A DNA stretch of 49,448 nucleotides from NCBI GenBank assembly GCA_029547185.1, contig JAKPPU010000116.1, positions 1 through 49,448 of the forward strand. Direction: 5' to 3'. Source of the stretch: Deltaproteobacteria bacterium. GTDB lineage: Bacteria; Desulfobacterota; Desulfomonilia; UBA1062. The position numbers were made by a program, and so were the translations under genes. The notes beneath the pieces are model-generated. The model did not search any database. It saw only the letters and a program-made list of their open reading frames with translations, and was not told the DNA's origin. Shown here piece by piece: positions 7,657 to 15,896 of this stretch (its first letter is position 1; each line of letters begins with the position of its first letter).

Positions 7657-8649
7657 TCAATAGAGCTGCCTGTCGAACAACCCGACGATATCGATTGCCA
7701 GGTTGTCCTTTATCTTTCCCGGCCGCGCATAGTATTTCGGCAGGTCCTCGACCATCACGGTGAGTGTATCCGACACATCTTTTTCAAGCACCAGGACATC
7801 CCCTTTCTTGAGTGAAACGAGCTCCCGCGAGGTTATGCTCGTTCTGCCGAGCTCGACCGACAGATCCACATAGACGCCCATGAGTTCGTGTTTGAAACGG
7901 CTCATCCACGCGGAATCCACGCTCGCCTTCTCCTCGGTGTGGAAGCTGGCATACAGCCTGTCCCGGATGGGCTCGATGAGCATATAGGGGATGCAGATCA
8001 TGACATTCCCGCTCATCTCTTCCATTTCGACGTCGAACTGGACCACGATCAGGACATCATCGTTGGGAACGATCCCTGCGAACTGGGGGTTCATCTCGCC
8101 TCTCGCATAGCTTAAGCTCAGGTCGTAGACAGGCTTCCAGGCATTTTCCAGCTCTTTGACGGCTGCTGAGACAACCTTGTAGAGCATGCGCTGCTCGATG
8201 GGGGTGAACTCCCTCCCTTCCACCTTCATGGACCCGGCTCCCCTGCCCCCGAAAAAGCTGTCGATCAGGGCAAACACGAGCTTGGTCTCGAGCACGATCA
8301 GGGCATTCCCATGGAGCGGCTCCACACGGATGATGTGAATGCTCGACGGAACCGGGAGAGACCTCATGAAATTTCCGAACTTGAGCGTATCCAGCGACAC
8401 CGGCGTAACGTCGATCATGCGTCTGAGCATGCTCGAGAGGGTGATCCTGAAGAAACGGGCGAACCGGTCGTTGATGGCATCCAGGGTGGGCATCCGCCCC
8501 CTGATCACCTTGTCCTGGGCGGTGAAATCATAGCGGAGGAAATCCCCTTCTCCACCCGGGTCAGGGGTGTCGGTCTCGGTTTCGATCTCTCCGCCGACAA
8601 CGCCTTTTAACAGGGCATCAACCTCTTCCTGACTGAGAATCTGGCCCAT
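7657..8649 (-). CDS. fliM: flagellar motor switch protein FliM
   Basis: FliM (330 residues) is the C-ring protein that receives CheY-P. It opens with the CheY-binding peptide MGQILSQEEVDALLKG. The middle domain carries FARFFRITLSSMLRRMIDVT and the conserved loop FFGGRGAG, and a C-terminal SpoA domain ends in VLVLEKDVSDTLTVMVEDLPKY. Length and order match the family. Its ATG is preceded by a GAGGAG site and lies nine bases after fliL, indicating co-transcription from the sigma-54 promoter upstream of fliL. Confidence 0.96.
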   Translation of the reverse strand: MGQILSQEEVDALLKGVVGGEIETETDTPDPGGEGDFLRYDFTAQDKVIRGRMPTLDAINDRFARFFRITLSSMLRRMIDVTPVSLDTLKFGNFMRSLPVPSSIHIIRVEPLHGNALIVLETKLVFALIDSFFGGRGAGSMKVEGREFTPIEQRMLYKVVSAAVKELENAWKPVYDLSLSYARGEMNPQFAGIVPNDDVLIVVQFDVEMEEMSGNVMICIPYMLIEPIRDRLYASFHTEEKASVDSAWMSRFKHELMGVYVDLSVELGRTSITSRELVSLKKGDVLVLEKDVSDTLTVMVEDLPKYYARPGKIKDNLAIDIVGLFDRQLY

Positions 8650-8658
8650 ACGGTCTCC

Positions 8659-9192
8659 TCACTGGACGACGAACTCTGAGAAATAGACGTTCACAACCTT
8701 GCCGTTTGTCAGATATCTATTCGCGCTATCGGCAATTCCCCGCTTGAGCGCCCTCTTCCCGGCAACAGTGGAAAGATCCTCGTAAGACTTGCTGGAGAGC
8801 AGCATGATGATCTCGTCGCGGATCTCCGGGAGCTTCCGGTCGAACTCCGCGGCGAGGGATTCGCTGTCCATCTCGAGCTGCATGACCACCTTGAGATACC
8901 GCGTCCCTTGGGCATCGGTGAGGTTCACGACGAAGGCATCCAGGGGCTTCATCACTCCTTCTCCCCTCCCCTTTTCCTTGTCGCCCGAGCCGCCCTTTTT
9001 CTGCTCCGCCTCCATCTTCTGAGGAGGTTCTGCCGAATGCTTGGCCTTGGGTGCCGTAAACAGGAAATAGCCGACGGCGCCGCCGATAATGAGCACGGCT
9101 AGGGTGATTGCAGCCACGATGAAGAGCATGCGGGGCTTCTTTCCCGGGGCCTGCTCCGGGGCTTTTTTTTCTTCATGCATTTCTTCGTGCAC
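8659..9192 (-). CDS. fliL: flagellar basal body-associated protein FliL
   Basis: FliL (177 residues) surrounds the stator and supports torque. A charged cytoplasmic lead precedes one transmembrane helix (MLFIVAAITLAVLIIGGAVGYFLF). After it come a low-complexity linker and the periplasmic domain with PLDAFVVNLTDAQGTRYLKVVMQLE. The GTG start at 9192 is supported by GAGGAGG five bases upstream. It is the first gene of the operon; a sigma-54 promoter lies 53 bases upstream. Confidence 0.92.
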   Translation of the reverse strand: MHEEMHEEKKAPEQAPGKKPRMLFIVAAITLAVLIIGGAVGYFLFTAPKAKHSAEPPQKMEAEQKKGGSGDKEKGRGEGVMKPLDAFVVNLTDAQGTRYLKVVMQLEMDSESLAAEFDRKLPEIRDEIIMLLSSKSYEDLSTVAGKRALKRGIADSANRYLTNGKVVNVYFSEFVVQ

Positions 9193-9244
9193 GTGAACCT
9201 CCTCTCCGACTTTTTAAGCAGAGTCTCCTTTGCAGGAGGAAAAG

Positions 9245-9260
9245 AGCAAGGGATATGCCA
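9245..9260 (-). promoter_or_regulatory. sigma-54 promoter of the fliLMNOPQR operon
   Basis: The minus strand reads TGGCATATCCCTTGCT. It matches the sigma-54 consensus TGGCACGNNNNTTGCW at every position except the two bases after TGGCA, with exact spacing between the GG (-24) and GC (-12) elements. It lies 53 bases before the fliL GTG start, in a gap without other genes. A sigma-54 site needs an enhancer-binding activator, which is not in this window. Confidence 0.8.
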
Positions 9261-9360
9261 TCGGAGAAGAAGGCAATTATTGGTAGTAATATTATTTGGT
9301 TATCGAAAAAAGGACATTTCCGGGCCTTGCCCGAAAAGGTCATAATATTGACGCATTGGC

Positions 9361-9390
9361 GCACCTGGGTGCCAGGGGACACCCAGGTGC
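9361..9390. terminator. perfect 11-bp inverted repeat after flgE
   Basis: GCACCTGGGTG and CACCCAGGTGC flank an eight-base loop, beginning 21 bases past the flgE stop on the minus strand. The stem is strong but no T-run follows on either strand. It may act as a Rho-dependent stop, an RNA 3'-end stabiliser, or a barrier isolating the fliL promoter from the fliK-flgD-flgE transcript. Confidence 0.45.
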
Positions 9391-9410
9391 TTGAAGAGGC
9401 ATGTGTCGGC

Positions 9411-10925
9411 TTACCGTTTCAGGTTGATGAGCTCCTGGAGCATGTTGTCGGTGGTGGTGATGACCCTCGAGTTCGCCTGGAATCCGCGCTCTGTCGTGAT
9501 CATCTTCACGAATTCCGCGGCGATGTCCACGTTGGACTGCTCCAGGGAGTTGGGCGCGATCTTGCCCAGACCGTTCTCGCCCGGATGCCCGGTAATGGGG
9601 TCGCCGGAGCCTCTCGTGGCCGCCCAGAGGTTTCCGCCCACCTTGCTCAGGGCCTGCTCGTTGTTGAACTTGGCGAGACCGACCCGGTAGAGATAGAGGA
9701 TCTGGCCGTTGCTGTAGTGGCCTACCATGATCCCGTCAGTGTCGACAGAGACATTCTCGAGGAAGCCCGTGCCGTACCCGTTCTGGGTCTGGTAGATCGT
9801 GGTGGACGAGGAGGCGTACTGGCTCGTGTTCATTGCCTGGGGCTCGGCCGATGTATGCAGGGAGCCCAGCGTCCCCGCGGCGATGGCCCCGACGTTCGCA
9901 GCCCCGCCGGCATCCCAGGATGCTGTAGAGCTCCTCAGGCCCATATGTACCTGAATCTCCTGGTCGACTCCCTGCACGAACTGCGCAGTGAACTGCGGAT
10001 ATCCGTCGGTTGAGATCTCGGCAGGCGTCCAGCTGGCGGCGGAATCAACGCTGCTCAGCGCGCTGCAGGTATAGGCCGACATATCCTTGAGCGCACCCGA
10101 GGCCGAGTCGAATGTCAGGGTTCCCCGCATGAGGATTCCCTGTGCTTCAGATCCGGCAAAAGCGGTACGTTTATCGACTTCAGGGTCGCAGGTGATGATG
10201 TATTCCCACGTATTGTCGAAGTCGGTGACCCCTGCGGCATATTCGGAGCCTGTTTCATTGCTTAATTTGTCATAGTAGATGGTGAGGTTCACGGGATTGC
10301 CCAGAGAATCGTACACGCGGATTGCCGTCTGATACCCGTAGGCTGAATCGCCGATGGGCTGTGAAGCCGTGGCGTCCCACATCGAGAAAAGGCTTGCCGA
10401 ATTCGAAGAAGAATCCGAGTTGAGGTTCGTGATGGCCGTAATGTTTGACGTGGCCTCGGGCGGAGAGGTGAAGTCGCTCAACCGGATGTCGACGAGGGTT
10501 CCGGTGTCATTGCCCCGATCGTCCAGCCGCCATCCCTGAGCCACGTACCCTGCAGGATTGGTGAAGTACCCGTCGGCATCGAAGCGGAACTGGCCTGCAC
10601 GGGTGAAGTAGTTCGTATCGCTCGACTTGGGAGACACCATGAAGAACCCGTTTCCGCCGATGGCGAGGTCGGTCGCATTGGACGTGGATTCGAAAGACCC
10701 CTGCTGGAACAGGGTGTCGATATCGGAGAGCGCAGTACCGCGGCCGATCTGGGAGGTTCCCGATGCCGTCGATACGGACTGGGAGAGAACGTCCTCGAAC
10801 GTGGTCCTGCTCGCTTTGAACCCGATGGTGTTCACGTTTGCAATATTGTCACCTATGACGCTCATGGCATTGCCCTGCGTTGCAAGACCGCTGATCCCTG
10901 AAAACAGTGAACTCGAAATACCCAT
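9411..10925 (-). CDS. flgE: flagellar hook protein FlgE
   Basis: FlgE polymerises into the flagellar hook. The 504-residue product shows the axial-protein N-terminus (SLFSGISGLATQGNAMSVIGDNIANVNTIGFKASR), the FlgE-type stretch LAIGGNGFFMVSP, and the C-terminal coiled segment SNVDIAAEFVKMITTERGFQANSRVI. It is somewhat longer than enterobacterial FlgE, the extra residues lying in the exposed middle domain, as is common in this region. The ATG at 10925 follows AAAGGAGG. Only 12 bases separate it from flgD. A perfect hairpin lies after the stop. Confidence 0.96.
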   Translation of the reverse strand: MGISSSLFSGISGLATQGNAMSVIGDNIANVNTIGFKASRTTFEDVLSQSVSTASGTSQIGRGTALSDIDTLFQQGSFESTSNATDLAIGGNGFFMVSPKSSDTNYFTRAGQFRFDADGYFTNPAGYVAQGWRLDDRGNDTGTLVDIRLSDFTSPPEATSNITAITNLNSDSSSNSASLFSMWDATASQPIGDSAYGYQTAIRVYDSLGNPVNLTIYYDKLSNETGSEYAAGVTDFDNTWEYIITCDPEVDKRTAFAGSEAQGILMRGTLTFDSASGALKDMSAYTCSALSSVDSAASWTPAEISTDGYPQFTAQFVQGVDQEIQVHMGLRSSTASWDAGGAANVGAIAAGTLGSLHTSAEPQAMNTSQYASSSTTIYQTQNGYGTGFLENVSVDTDGIMVGHYSNGQILYLYRVGLAKFNNEQALSKVGGNLWAATRGSGDPITGHPGENGLGKIAPNSLEQSNVDIAAEFVKMITTERGFQANSRVITTTDNMLQELINLKR

Positions 10926-10937
10926 ATATGCCTCCTT

Positions 10938-11618
10938 TTATTTGCCTATCTCTTGAATGTCCGTGAGGGTTACCTGCTTGTTGCCTATGATGAGGTATGT
11001 GGCGCCCTCGTCATATCTCACTCCCGTGACCTCACCCTTTGCATAGGTCATCGCACCCACATAATTGCCCTCGTAATCCTCTGCCCTGACTGCGAAGTAG
11101 TACTTGCCCTGGCTCACGACATTGCCTCCGTCGTCACGGCCGTCCCAAACATACTTCGCATCCCCTGCCGAGACGTTCTTCATCTCTTCCGTCCGGACGA
11201 CGGTGCCGGTGCTGTCGTAGATCTTCACCGTTACCGTCCGTGCCGCCCCATCGAGCGTGAAGTTGAGATCCTCGCTGGCGCCCAAATAGTTCACGATATT
11301 GCCCTGGGCGACCACGCTCCTGCCGACGAGCGACAGGGCCTGCAGGTTGTTGGTGGATGCCTGGAGCAGGCTCAAGGTGTCCATGCTTCTCTTCATGTCG
11401 GTGAGGGCCTGCAGCGAAGAGAACTGAGCGAGCTGGGCGGTGAACTCGGTATTCTCCACCGGATTCAGGGGGTCCTGATATTCGAGCTGCTTGATGAGCA
11501 GGTTGAAGAAATCTTCGACTCCGAGAGCCCCTGGAGAGTTTTTCGACTTGCCCGTACTCGACGAGGTAACCGTCGATGCCTGATTTGCCAGGACAGCATC
11601 CAATCCGACTGTTGCCAT
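10938..11618 (-). CDS. flgD: flagellar hook assembly scaffold protein FlgD
   Basis: FlgD caps the growing hook and is discarded later. The 226-residue product has the conserved N-terminal FlgD segment (LGVEDFFNLLIKQLEYQDPLNPVENTEFTAQLAQFSSL) and a C-terminal FlgD Ig-like/tudor pair (VTVKIYDSTGTVVRTEEM, YVWDGRDDGGNVVSQGKYYF). The start at 11618 (MATVGLDAVL) has an AGGAGAG site; the frame stays open 60 codons further up, but that part overlaps fliK and is unlike the family. It lies 22 bases after fliK. Confidence 0.95.
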   Translation of the reverse strand: MATVGLDAVLANQASTVTSSSTGKSKNSPGALGVEDFFNLLIKQLEYQDPLNPVENTEFTAQLAQFSSLQALTDMKRSMDTLSLLQASTNNLQALSLVGRSVVAQGNIVNYLGASEDLNFTLDGAARTVTVKIYDSTGTVVRTEEMKNVSAGDAKYVWDGRDDGGNVVSQGKYYFAVRAEDYEGNYVGAMTYAKGEVTGVRYDEGATYLIIGNKQVTLTDIQEIGK

Positions 11619-11640
11619 TTCTTCTCTCCTTTTTAAAATA

Positions 11641-13344
11641 TCAGGCAAAAAAATCCAGGCTGCCTTCGAGGAGCCCTGTGTAGTTTGCCTGGGCATATGC
11701 CGTGCCTTCGTCTTCCCGGAACGATCGTCCCTGATACTCGGGTCCCCTCTCCTGATGACCGAAGCCCTGACCCTGTCTCTCGTGGCTCGCAAAGGCAAAG
11801 CCGCTTCCGTGCGGTCTGCTGTCGATGGTGGTGCTCACCGAGAACTGGGTCACCTTTATCCCCTGGTCCGCGAGCGCATCCTTGAGGGCGCTCATGTTCT
11901 GGAGCAGGATGTCGCGGGTAATGCCCTGGTCTGTCCTGAATGCGGCCTGAAGCTCTCCGTCATGCATGGTCATGCGCACCTCGACGTTGCCGAGCATGGG
12001 CGGATTGAGCCTGAGGGTCACCTGGCCCTCGCCGTTCTTCATGGAGGAAGGCAGCGACTGCCTGAGCTGGTCGATGACCTGCATCATATGGTTTTCGAAC
12101 ACGGTGTTCGTGCCTTCGCCGCTCAGGTTCTTCGACAGGGCGGCATACATCTCCCTGTCCACGGGGAACTTCATATCGGAGATCGCCTGGCCTTCAGTCC
12201 ACAGCTTCAAGGACCGGTCGATCCCCGAGAACTCCTGCTCGCTCATCGCCGTTTTCACGAAAGACAGCGCCTCTTTCACCTCAGGTGCCAGGGGTTTGCC
12301 CTCGTGTGATTTCAGGTAGGCGCCAACCTTCTCGGTCACTTGCGCCACGGCCTGCCGGCGAATGGCCGGATCCGTCTCGAAAAAGAGATCTCTTAGGGCG
12401 TCCTTCGAAATCCCGAGGGTGCCTTCCGCCGTGCTCACTGCTTTCGTGACCTTCAGGGCGGCTTCGGGATTCTGTTCCTCCGCGGCTCTCGACACCTCGA
12501 TCCCGGAGATGGCCGGCTCCTTCGCATTCTGATCGGCGTTCAAGACTGCCGCCTTATTCACTATCCGAGCGAGGGCAGCCCTGATCTCGTTCGTGGCGTG
12601 AGACAGGTTCCTCTGGATGAGCCCTGTAATGACTGCGGGCTCATCGATACCCGGGTCCACCGCCGGACCGACCGGCTCCACGGCGGGCGATCCATTTTTA
12701 TCAATGAGGTCTCGGGCCGCCGCCGGCTTATCGGCGCTCGATGTCACTGCCGGATCGGCTGAATCAGCATCAGGAGTCCTGCCGGAAAGGGCTGTCTGCT
12801 CCAGGAGCTCGATGACCGAATCGATGCTCTTGGAGCCGGATACTGCCAGCTCGAGCAGGGCATCGGGATCGACACCGTCTTTGAGGGCCTGTTCGTCGAT
12901 GACCGCCTTGAACGAGTCGGCCAGCCGAACCTTGATCTCGGACATCTTTTGAGGATCCGCCAGGATGGCATCGAGGTCCTTCTGGCCCATCCCGAGCTGG
13001 GAGAGGAGAGCCTTCATGGAGTCATCCGATACTTGTGCGCCCTTCCCGCTCAGGAGGAGACGAATGTCCGACGACTGTACCCCCATCTCCTTGAGCGCTG
13101 CCATGAACTGGAACAGGAGGACTCCCGAGGGTGTTGCGAGGATACTCTGCAAAACCTCATCATCGATTGCACCCTTTTTGCCCAAGACCTGAGAGACGGG
13201 ATTTCCCGCATCCGTCTTCCCCGACATTGCCGCCATGAGCTGCGCATCGAAGCTCCCTTCGGATTTCACGTGAGCAAATGCCTTCTCCACGATGCCGATG
13301 GCACCGTTTGCAAGTCCCAGCAACTGGATAAGCGGCAAATGCAT
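11641..13344 (-). CDS. fliK: flagellar hook-length control protein FliK
   Basis: FliK measures hook length and switches export specificity. The C-terminal Flg_hook domain is clear (VTLRLNPPMLGNVEVRMTMHDGELQAAFRTD). The roughly 450 residues before it are a low-conservation Ala/Asp/Ser-rich region, as expected for the ruler part. I start at the ATG at 13344 (MHLPLIQLLGL, 567 residues) because GGAGG lies five bases before it. The GTG at 13350 would abut that site with no spacing. It leads the fliK-flgD-flgE unit, directly downstream of a sigma-54 promoter. Confidence 0.9.
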   Translation of the reverse strand: MHLPLIQLLGLANGAIGIVEKAFAHVKSEGSFDAQLMAAMSGKTDAGNPVSQVLGKKGAIDDEVLQSILATPSGVLLFQFMAALKEMGVQSSDIRLLLSGKGAQVSDDSMKALLSQLGMGQKDLDAILADPQKMSEIKVRLADSFKAVIDEQALKDGVDPDALLELAVSGSKSIDSVIELLEQTALSGRTPDADSADPAVTSSADKPAAARDLIDKNGSPAVEPVGPAVDPGIDEPAVITGLIQRNLSHATNEIRAALARIVNKAAVLNADQNAKEPAISGIEVSRAAEEQNPEAALKVTKAVSTAEGTLGISKDALRDLFFETDPAIRRQAVAQVTEKVGAYLKSHEGKPLAPEVKEALSFVKTAMSEQEFSGIDRSLKLWTEGQAISDMKFPVDREMYAALSKNLSGEGTNTVFENHMMQVIDQLRQSLPSSMKNGEGQVTLRLNPPMLGNVEVRMTMHDGELQAAFRTDQGITRDILLQNMSALKDALADQGIKVTQFSVSTTIDSRPHGSGFAFASHERQGQGFGHQERGPEYQGRSFREDEGTAYAQANYTGLLEGSLDFFA

Positions 13345-13375
13345 ATTCACCTCCGAGCGTTATCGGTTTAGGCTG

Positions 13376-13391
13376 AGCAATCGGAGTGCCA
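13376..13391 (-). promoter_or_regulatory. sigma-54 promoter of fliK-flgD-flgE
   Basis: The minus strand reads TGGCACTCCGATTGCT, a near-perfect -24/-12 element (TGGCAC and TTGCT with exact spacing). The expected transcription start, about 12 bases past the GC, leaves a short leader of roughly 20 bases that still contains the GGAGG site of fliK. With the second site upstream of fliL it shows that both flagellar units here are under sigma-54. Confidence 0.85.
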
Positions 13392-13449
13392 CAGGGGTTC
13401 TCTGAGGATCTGCCAGGGTAACGCCGGCATGGAGATGGTAAAATTTGCT

Positions 13450-13476
13450 CGGGAAGGAGAAAATCTTTCCTGCCCG
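13450..13476 (-). terminator. hairpin between the HAD gene and fliK
   Basis: CGGGAAGGAGAAA and TTTCCTGCCCG form an imperfect stem. On the minus strand it is followed by GAGCAAATTTT, about 80 bases past the stop of the HAD hydrolase gene. It is a reasonable terminator separating that operon from the flagellar promoter downstream. The rest of the gap 13392-13557 is polypurine on the plus strand with no gene seen. Confidence 0.4.
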
Positions 13477-13557
13477 GACGATCTTTCCCATGGGTTTGGG
13501 AGGATAGAAGAAGTAAATGAGGTATGGGTTATGGGTAAGGCTTGGCGAGGCGGCAGG

Positions 13558-14211
13558 CTACGGCGTCATGCCGCGGATTCTGTCGGCGAACTCCCGGAGG
13601 TCCGCGATGCATTCCCCTGCAGCGGGCCTCTCGCGGTTCCGGCAGATATGGTATGCATCGACCCCTGCGCTCAGCGGAACTTCGTAATCGAACCTCTCAT
13701 GATCGCCCACATGGACGAGCGGGCCTGGAAACATACCTTTGAGCCTGGCATACGCTGCGGGGTTTGATTTCACCATTCCCCAATCGTCGCTCACCGAGAT
13801 GATCCTGTCAAAGTACGGTTCGAGGGCGCCTGAAGAAACCTCCGCATCGAGAAAGACCCTTGCCGCATTCGAGAACAGGATGAGGGTGAAGCCTTCAGCT
13901 TTGAGGGTTTCGAGGACCGGCACGACGTCGTCGAAGAGCTCGATCGTCGATGTATATTGAGATACGAGTTCTTCGGGAGTGGCGTCCTTCAGATCGAAAT
14001 ACTCGAGCCAGTAAGGGAGCCGATACCAGAGGATGGAATCCTCGCCGACCTTGGCATACTCTTCCATGCACAGCCTCCGGGCACGGTCCGGATCGATCCC
14101 CCGCTTCCGCGCCAGAAGGCCTGGGACCCCCTCGAGCCAGACGCTGTCCACGAACCGGTTGGTGGTGAGTGTTCCGTCGAGGTCGAAGGAGATGCTCAGT
14201 CTTCTTCCCAT
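13558..14211 (-). CDS. HAD superfamily hydrolase
   Basis: A 217-residue haloacid dehalogenase-type phosphatase. Motif I is FDLDGTLT (nucleophile D10, acid/base D12), motif II FSNA, motif III the lysine in VKSNPAAYARL, and motif IV VGDHERFD. A helical cap (about residues 20-95) marks subclass I, as in phosphoglycolate phosphatase-like and YjjG-like enzymes; the substrate cannot be read from sequence. It overlaps the end of the diguanylate cyclase gene by 16 bases and so shares its transcript with that gene and the phosphoribosyltransferase. Confidence 0.88.
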   Translation of the reverse strand: MGRRLSISFDLDGTLTTNRFVDSVWLEGVPGLLARKRGIDPDRARRLCMEEYAKVGEDSILWYRLPYWLEYFDLKDATPEELVSQYTSTIELFDDVVPVLETLKAEGFTLILFSNAARVFLDAEVSSGALEPYFDRIISVSDDWGMVKSNPAAYARLKGMFPGPLVHVGDHERFDYEVPLSAGVDAYHICRNRERPAAGECIADLREFADRIRGMTP

Positions 14212-15896
14212 ATCTCAACCCTGTCCTTCCATTTGGCCTTTGCGGCATAGAGGGCACTGTCAGCCTTTTTGATGAGGTCGGATTTTTCTCCCTGACCGTG
14301 GGTGAGGGTACCCACACCGATGCTGACCGTGACCTTTACCGACGTGCCGTCGCCAAAGGAAAAAGGGGTTGACCGGACTGATTCGCATATCCTCTCGCCG
14401 ACCTTGGCTGCCTCCTCCGCCTTCGCATTGGGCAGGATCACGGCGAATTCTTCTCCGCCGTAACGGGCGAGGATATCCATGCTGCGGACATTGCTCCTCA
14501 ATATCCCTGCAAGCTGCTTCAGGACGATATCGCCGCACTGGTGTCCGTAGGTGTCGTTGAAGTGCTTGAAGTCGTCGATGTCGATGACGAGCAGGGACAG
14601 GACCCCGTCTTTTGCCCTGTGGAAGCGCTCTACCTCTTCGGAGAGCCGGTCCTGGAAATGGCGGTGATTGTAGATTTCGGTCAGCCCATCGGTGATGGAG
14701 AGCTGGCTCAGCTTCTCGTTGAGGACCTTGAGCTCTTCCGTTGCCCTGTTGAGCTCTCCTGCCCGGGCCTCGAGGGCGTCCTTGACCTCGGCCATCTCCC
14801 ACAGGGTCTTCTCCATCTCGGCATTCTTCTCGAGGAGCTCGATCTCGAGCTCTCTTTTGTCCGTGACGTCGGAGAAGACCATCAGCGCCTGGATGTTGCG
14901 ATTTTTACGGGTGATGACCTGGACGTCGTATTCAATGGTGATGCTCTCGCCGCTTTTGGTCCTCAGCATGCATTCATGCCTGTGAATGCTGCCGCTTTGA
15001 GTGAAGAGCCTCCAGAAGTCTTCCCTCAGGCGCTCCTCTTCGTGGGGGTCCACGAATTTTGTAAAGGACGATCCGAAGATTTCATCCTTGCTGTACCCCG
15101 TGAGCTTGGAGACGAAATCGTTGCAATCGAGAATCTTCCCTCTGGGATTCACATAGAGCATCCCGATGGGAGAGAGGTTGTAGAGCTCCGAGAATCTTCG
15201 ATGCTCTTCACTGAGCCTTCTCATGAGGTTGATCGTCTCGGTCATATCGTTCATCATCAGCCAGAGGTAGTCCCTGTCCTCGCAGGTCACCCACCCGCCG
15301 ATCACGGAGACGAAAATCTGCCTGCCCGAGCTCGAGGTCAGCATGAGCTCCATCGGGGGCATCATCCTGCCGGGTGCTTTCAGGGCATCCTCGCATCCCT
15401 TGATGAAGCTTTCCCTGCTCTGCCCCGAGACGATCTCGATGACCTGCATGCCGATGATCTCGGATATCGGGAACCCGAGAAGGCTCAGGAAGGTGTTGTT
15501 TGCGTGAATGATGTGCCCCTTTTCGGCGATCAGGCACGATCCGGTCGAGTAGGAGGACATGATGAGGAGGAGGATCTCGGGGATGATCTGATCGTATCGA
15601 TTCGCGTCAGACTTTCCCTTCTCCGAGAAGGAGAAAATTTCGTTATCGCCGAGCCTCGTGTTCGTAAAGGTGCAGTCGAAGGCTTCCTTGCCCTTTGTCG
15701 GCAGCGTTACGACCTGCCCCCCTCCTCCCTGGGAGCAGAAGATCGAGGTATTCGTATCGAGGAAATTCTGGATGTCTTCTTTCAGAAACCCTGTCTTCAA
15801 GGCCAGGGCATTGCTCACATAAACGACGTCCTTTCGTTTTTTGAGAAAAAAATATGGCGAGAGAATATCTTCAAGACGTTCTATATCAAGGTCCAT
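14196..15896 (-). CDS. PAS-domain diguanylate cyclase (GGDEF)
   Basis: A 566-residue soluble signalling protein. The first 100 residues look like a degenerate sensory domain. A PAS-like domain follows (about 115-215, LIAEKGHIIHANNTFLSLLGFPISEIIG), then a second clear PAS (about 245-350, LYNLSPIGMLYVNPRGKILDCNDFVSKLTGYS). A coiled coil (about 355-405) leads to the GGDEF domain. The active site is GGEEF at 480-484, and an RxxD inhibitory site (R471-D474) lies five residues before it, so it should make c-di-GMP with product feedback. No membrane segment is visible. It overlaps the genes on both sides by 16 bases, which ties its expression to a phosphoribosyltransferase and a HAD phosphatase. Confidence 0.93.
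   Translation of the reverse strand: MDLDIERLEDILSPYFFLKKRKDVVYVSNALALKTGFLKEDIQNFLDTNTSIFCSQGGGGQVVTLPTKGKEAFDCTFTNTRLGDNEIFSFSEKGKSDANRYDQIIPEILLLIMSSYSTGSCLIAEKGHIIHANNTFLSLLGFPISEIIGMQVIEIVSGQSRESFIKGCEDALKAPGRMMPPMELMLTSSSGRQIFVSVIGGWVTCEDRDYLWLMMNDMTETINLMRRLSEEHRRFSELYNLSPIGMLYVNPRGKILDCNDFVSKLTGYSKDEIFGSSFTKFVDPHEEERLREDFWRLFTQSGSIHRHECMLRTKSGESITIEYDVQVITRKNRNIQALMVFSDVTDKRELEIELLEKNAEMEKTLWEMAEVKDALEARAGELNRATEELKVLNEKLSQLSITDGLTEIYNHRHFQDRLSEEVERFHRAKDGVLSLLVIDIDDFKHFNDTYGHQCGDIVLKQLAGILRSNVRSMDILARYGGEEFAVILPNAKAEEAAKVGERICESVRSTPFSFGDGTSVKVTVSIGVGTLTHGQGEKSDLIKKADSALYAAKAKWKDRVEIWEED

Noticed and set aside
9173..9382. 69-codon minus-strand frame upstream of fliL
   Set aside because: It spans the sigma-54 promoter and the perfect hairpin, so the stretch is regulatory rather than coding.
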